The notes below the pieces were generated by a model. That model did not search any database and was not told where the DNA came from. It saw only the letters and a list, made by a program, of their open reading frames with translations. A DNA stretch of 17,640 bases from assembly GCA_910587275.1 (NCBI GenBank), contig CAJUMD010000069.1, positions 1 to 17,640 of the forward strand. The letters are read 5' to 3'. How positions within the stretch are numbered: position 1 is the stretch's first letter; each line of letters starts with the position of its first letter. Source of the stretch: an uncultured Kineothrix sp. GTDB lineage: Bacteria; Bacillota; Clostridia; Lachnospirales; Lachnospiraceae. Position numbers and translations under genes: made by a program. Positions 14,887-17,640 of the stretch are shown piece after piece.

Positions 14887-14896
14887 ATGAAATATA
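14870..14896. repeat. 9-bp inverted repeat over the pfl -10 box (candidate operator)
   Basis: TATATTTCA (14870-14878) and TGAAATATA (14888-14896) are a perfect inverted repeat with a 9-base spacer that contains nearly all of the -10 box. A dimeric repressor bound here would block RNA polymerase. It does not match the consensus I know for Rex, CcpA, Fnr or NrdR. Confidence 0.5.
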
Positions 14897-14952
14897 CAAG
14901 ATTAGTGCTTTATTAACCAATCATATTATAATTCAATAGGAGGCTTTTCAAA

Positions 14953-16992
14953 ATGAGACTAGAATGGAAAGATTTTGTAGGCGGCAAATGGGAAAATGAA
15001 GTTAACGTACGCGACTTCATCCAGAAAAACTATCACCCTTATGACGGTGATGAGTCTTTTTTAGCCGAAGCTACACAGAACACGAAAGACTTATGGAGCA
15101 TGGTACTTGACTTGCAGAAGAAAGAGCGCGAAGCAGGTGGTGTTCTTGACATGGACACGAAAGTTGTTTCCACAATTACTTCCCATGGTCCGGGCTACCT
15201 TGACAAAGACAAAGAGACCATCGTAGGTTTCCAGACAGACAAACCGTTCAAACGCTCCTTACAGCCTTACGGCGGTATCCGTATGGCAGAGAAGGCTTGT
15301 TCCGATAACGGCTACGAAGTAGATCCCGAAATCAGCGAGTTCTTCTCCACACACAGGAAAACGCATAACGCAGGATGCTTCGATGCTTACAACCAGGAAA
15401 TGAGGGCATGCCGTTCCGCACACATCATCACGGGTCTTCCGGATGCTTACGGACGCGGCCGTATCATCGGCGATTACAGGCGTGTTGCCCTGTACGGTAT
15501 CGATTACCTGATTGAAGACAAGTTGGCACAGAAGGATTCCACGGGACGTGTTATGACTGATGATGTTATCCGTCTCCGCGAAGAACTTTCCGAGCAGATT
15601 GTTGCACTTAAGATGATGAAGGAAATGGCTGCTTCTTACGGCTGCGACATCTCCAAACCCGCAACCAACGTACAGGAAGCCATCCAGGCTACTTATTTCG
15701 GATATCTTTGCTCCGTAAAAGAGCAGAACGGCGCGGCTATGTCCCTCGGACGTACCTCTACCTTCATTGACTGCTATGCAGAAAGGGATTTGGCAAACGG
15801 AACCTTTACGGAAGAACAGATCCAGGAATTCGTTGACCACTTCATCATGAAATTAAGGTGCGTGAAATTCGCGCGTACACCTGAATACAACCAGATTTTT
15901 GCCGGCGACCCGGTATGGGTTACGGAATCCCTTGGCGGCGTAGGCGTGGACGGACGTCCGATGGTAACGAAGACTTCTTTCCGTTATCTGCACACACTGA
16001 CAAACCTTGGTCCTTCCCCGGAGCCGAACTTAACGGTTCTTTGGTCCACGAGGCTTCCTGAAAACTGGAAAAGGTACTGCGCAAAGATGTCCATCCAGAC
16101 TTCTTCCATCCAGTACGAGAACGATGACCTCATGAGGGTAACACACGGCGATGATTACGGTATCGCATGCTGCGTATCTTCCATGGTAATCGGTAAGGAA
16201 ATGCAGTTCTTCGGTGCTCGTGCAAACCTCGCAAAATGTCTGCTTTACGCTTTGAACGGCGGTGTGGACGAAGTAACAAAGAAACAGGTTGGACCGAAAT
16301 ACCGTCCGGTTGCAGGCGATGTGCTTGATTATGATGATGTTTACGCAAAATTCATGGATATGATGGAATGGCAGGCTGACGTATACGTTAATACCCTGAA
16401 CGTTATCCACTACATGCATGACAAATACTGCTATGAGAGAGCTGAAATGGCACTCCATGACAGGGATGTAAAGAGATATTTCGCAACGGGCGTTGCAGGG
16501 CTTTCCATCGTGGCTGACTCCCTGTCTGCCATCAAATATGCGAAAGTAGAAGTGGTAAGGGATGAAGACGGCGTAATCGTTGACTTCAAGACCACAGGTG
16601 AATTCCCGAAATATGGTAACGATGATGACCGCGTGGATACGATTGCACAGGATATCGTACACAAATTCATGACCGCTATCCGGAGACACCACACTTACAG
16701 GAACGGTGTTCCGACCACTTCCATCCTTACCATTACTTCCAACGTAACTTACGGTAAGGCAACCGGTAACACACCTGACGGACGTAAGAAAGGACAGCCT
16801 TTTGCACCCGGCGCAAACCCGATGCACGGACGCGATACCCACGGTGCGGTAGCTTCCCTGTCTTCCGTATCCAAACTTCCTTTCAAGGATGCACAGGACG
16901 GTATTTCCAATACCTTCACCATCATTCCGGGCGCTCTTGGAAAAGAAGATCAGGTATTTGCAGGCGACCTTGAAGTTGATTTAAACAACTAA
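14953..16992 (+). CDS. pflB: Pyruvate formate-lyase core subunit lacking the glycyl-radical domain
   Basis: 679 residues; normal PflB proteins have about 740-760. The whole barrel is present: RGRIIGDYRRVALYG (substrate-binding Arg region, about 168-182), PSPEPNLTVLWS, and the active site GIACCVSSM with the Cys406-Cys407 pair, then FGARANLAKCLLYALNGGVDE. The sequence ends with NTFTIIPGALGKED plus a short unrelated tail, exactly where the glycyl-radical domain should begin. That domain is encoded by the gene at 17275. The enzyme would convert pyruvate and CoA to acetyl-CoA and formate in anaerobic fermentation, working only with the separate radical subunit. Ribosome site AGGAGG lies 9 bases before the ATG. 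The stop TAA is clean, with no internal frameshift, and the gene shows no decay, so this is a functional split rather than a pseudogene. The activase gene is not in the window. Confidence 0.92.
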   Translation: MRLEWKDFVGGKWENEVNVRDFIQKNYHPYDGDESFLAEATQNTKDLWSMVLDLQKKEREAGGVLDMDTKVVSTITSHGPGYLDKDKETIVGFQTDKPFKRSLQPYGGIRMAEKACSDNGYEVDPEISEFFSTHRKTHNAGCFDAYNQEMRACRSAHIITGLPDAYGRGRIIGDYRRVALYGIDYLIEDKLAQKDSTGRVMTDDVIRLREELSEQIVALKMMKEMAASYGCDISKPATNVQEAIQATYFGYLCSVKEQNGAAMSLGRTSTFIDCYAERDLANGTFTEEQIQEFVDHFIMKLRCVKFARTPEYNQIFAGDPVWVTESLGGVGVDGRPMVTKTSFRYLHTLTNLGPSPEPNLTVLWSTRLPENWKRYCAKMSIQTSSIQYENDDLMRVTHGDDYGIACCVSSMVIGKEMQFFGARANLAKCLLYALNGGVDEVTKKQVGPKYRPVAGDVLDYDDVYAKFMDMMEWQADVYVNTLNVIHYMHDKYCYERAEMALHDRDVKRYFATGVAGLSIVADSLSAIKYAKVEVVRDEDGVIVDFKTTGEFPKYGNDDDRVDTIAQDIVHKFMTAIRRHHTYRNGVPTTSILTITSNVTYGKATGNTPDGRKKGQPFAPGANPMHGRDTHGAVASLSSVSKLPFKDAQDGISNTFTIIPGALGKEDQVFAGDLEVDLNN

Positions 16993-17028
16993 TCTTGTAA
17001 ACGAAAAAATAAAAAACGGGGGTTTTAT

Positions 17029-17232
17029 ATGGACGATAATAAAATGATTGACGATCTCGTTAAGATGTTGGACTCCGGCATGATGCAGGGTGTAGGTCAT
17101 GTGAATGTAGACACGGATAATTCCATGGAGGAATCCAAAAACGTACAGACCATGGGATGCACGGACTGTTCCAGAACCCCGTTGGCATGCAGTGTCCCCA
17201 CATTGCAACAGGGCTTGGATGACTACCATTAA
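17029..17232 (+). CDS. Small Cys-rich protein related to the start of the glycyl-radical domain
   Basis: 67 residues, 36 bp after the PFL core. The first half, MIDDLVKMLDSGMMQGVGHV plus NVDTDN, lines up without gaps with QVDNLVNLLDGYATKGGHHL plus NVNVLN of the radical subunit encoded next: D, LV, LD, G, H, NV and N are shared. The second half has no counterpart there. It replaces the RVSGY part with TMGCTDCSRTPLACSVPTL, holding a CxxC (Cys44, Cys47) and a third Cys54. It therefore cannot carry a glycyl radical. The ribosome site is only a GGGGG run 6 bases before the ATG, weaker than those of its two neighbours. It could bind the core at the same surface as the radical domain, as a competitor, protector or thiol partner. 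This is inference from position and similarity. Confidence 0.7.
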   Translation: MDDNKMIDDLVKMLDSGMMQGVGHVNVDTDNSMEESKNVQTMGCTDCSRTPLACSVPTLQQGLDDYH

Positions 17233-17274
17233 CAGGTGGTCATCCCCCACAAAAATAGAAGGAGGAAAAGTAAA

Positions 17275-17517
17275 ATGGCAGAAAATGCAGCACAGGTTGA
17301 TAATCTTGTAAACTTATTGGATGGATATGCAACAAAAGGCGGCCATCACCTTAACGTTAACGTTCTGAACAGGGACACCCTCTTGGATGCACAGAAACAT
17401 CCTGAGAACTATCCCCAGTTGACCATCCGCGTATCCGGTTACGCTGTAAACTTCATTAAATTGACACCGGAACAGCAGGCAGACGTTATTTCCCGTACTT
17501 TCCATGAGGCGATTTAA
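17275..17517 (+). CDS. Stand-alone glycyl-radical subunit of pyruvate formate-lyase (GrcA-like)
   Basis: 80 residues forming one complete glycyl-radical domain: QVDNLVNLLDGY, GGHHLNVNVLNRDTLLDAQ, HPENYPQLTIRVSGYAVNF, then TPEQQADVISRTFHEAI. Gly55 in RVSGY is the radical site and is the position oxidised by PFL-activating enzyme. It is much shorter than E. coli GrcA/YfiD (127 residues), is in the same operon as a core that lacks this domain, and matches the normal PFL C terminus, so it is the essential second half of the enzyme rather than a spare part. A strong GGAGG site lies 8 bases before the ATG at 17275; the in-frame ATG at 17236 has none. Separate translation would allow the oxygen-sensitive part to be replaced without remaking the core (inference). 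Confidence 0.9.
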   Translation: MAENAAQVDNLVNLLDGYATKGGHHLNVNVLNRDTLLDAQKHPENYPQLTIRVSGYAVNFIKLTPEQQADVISRTFHEAI

Positions 17518-17520
17518 TTT

Positions 17521-17547
17521 TTGACAGTCTTGTAAAAACAGTATATT
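17521..17547 (+). promoter_or_regulatory. Weak promoter candidate after the radical subunit gene
   Basis: TTGACA (17521-17526) and TATATT (17542-17547) are 15 bp apart, which is short. The same stretch resembles the start of the radical-subunit gene (see findings), so it may instead be a sequence relic. The gene it would drive lies beyond the window. Confidence 0.3.
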
Positions 17548-17564
17548 GATGAACTTTATAAACG

Positions 17565-17588
17565 GGTAGGAAAGATAACTTTCCTACC
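17565..17588 (+). other. Perfect 10-bp stem-loop downstream of the split PFL operon
   Basis: GGTAGGAAAG (17565-17574) pairs perfectly with CTTTCCTACC (17579-17588) over a 4-base loop. What follows on the plus strand is GGTAGTGTAAAAAAG, not a T-run. It is therefore not a standard terminator; on the minus strand it is preceded rather than followed by Ts. It may stabilise the 3' end of the pfl transcript or mark RNA processing before a downstream gene. The last 50 bases of the window hold nothing further I can name. Confidence 0.5.
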
Positions 17589-17640
17589 GGTAGTGTAAAA
17601 AAGTTTGTGTCTTTGGTAAAAAGCAACTCCTTTTTGGTAA

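Noticed and set aside
16030..16842. A 270-codon open frame on the minus strand
   Set aside because: Antisense to the highly conserved PFL core; the openness comes from the biased codon use of that gene.
14953..17517. The short PFL core as a pseudogene caused by a frameshift
   Set aside because: The core and radical frames are both intact, the radical gene has its own ATG and a strong ribosome site, a complete third frame lies between them, and no residue is missing from either half.
17275..17517. The radical subunit as an ordinary GrcA repair factor
   Set aside because: GrcA proteins accompany full-length PFL; here the neighbouring core has no radical domain of its own, so this protein is required rather than auxiliary.

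Overview
The window looks like chromosomal DNA of a spore-forming anaerobic Firmicute, most likely a Lachnospiraceae-type clostridium. This is inferred from gene content: strong AGGAGG ribosome sites and sigmaA-type promoters, a MecA adaptor, a CwlD-like amidase, a spore-type GH18 lysin, a DUF1858 protein and a highly expressed pyruvate formate-lyase. No tRNA, rRNA, CRISPR array or intact mobile element was seen.

Region 1 (1-1380, minus strand): the 5' end of rhamnulokinase (rhaB), cut by the window edge, with its own promoter, preceded by an AraC-family regulator. Two 12-bp direct repeats lie 21 bp apart just upstream of the rhaB -35 box and are good candidate sites for that regulator.

Region 2 (1433-9620, minus strand): a five-gene operon in the order SWIM zinc-finger protein, large HEAT-like protein, MoxR/YehL-type AAA+ ATPase, DUF5682 (YehM-like) protein, VWA (YehP-like) protein. 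It is the Gram-positive counterpart of the uncharacterised E. coli yehLMPQ cluster. The DUF5682 protein has motifs resembling the TraB/Tiki/EreA/ChaN hydrolase-like superfamily. The operon has one clear promoter, with an AT-rich inverted repeat touching its -35 box.

Region 3 (9686-12440, minus strand): two cell-wall enzymes, a CwlD-type amidase and a membrane-anchored GH18 protein with an SH3 domain. The GH18 gene has its own promoter and terminator.

Region 4 (12437-13476): about 1 kb of non-coding DNA holding a long inverted repeat, coding-like remnants, a strong minus-strand promoter followed by a stable hairpin (candidate small RNA), and the long mecA leader. That leader holds alternative RNA pairings and a 13-codon upstream ORF coupled to mecA.

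Region 5 (13477-14577): mecA on the plus strand converges with a small DUF1858 protein gene on the minus strand; both share a bidirectional terminator.

Region 6 (14857-17640, plus strand): the most striking part. A pyruvate formate-lyase core with its Cys-Cys active site stops just before the glycyl-radical domain. That domain is encoded separately, two genes downstream, as an 80-residue protein carrying RVSGY. Between them lies a 67-residue protein that resembles the first part of the radical domain but ends in a Cys-rich tail. Short matching sequences at the three gene boundaries suggest the split arose by duplication and frame disruption of one ancestral gene. A 9-bp inverted repeat sits over the -10 box of the operon promoter.
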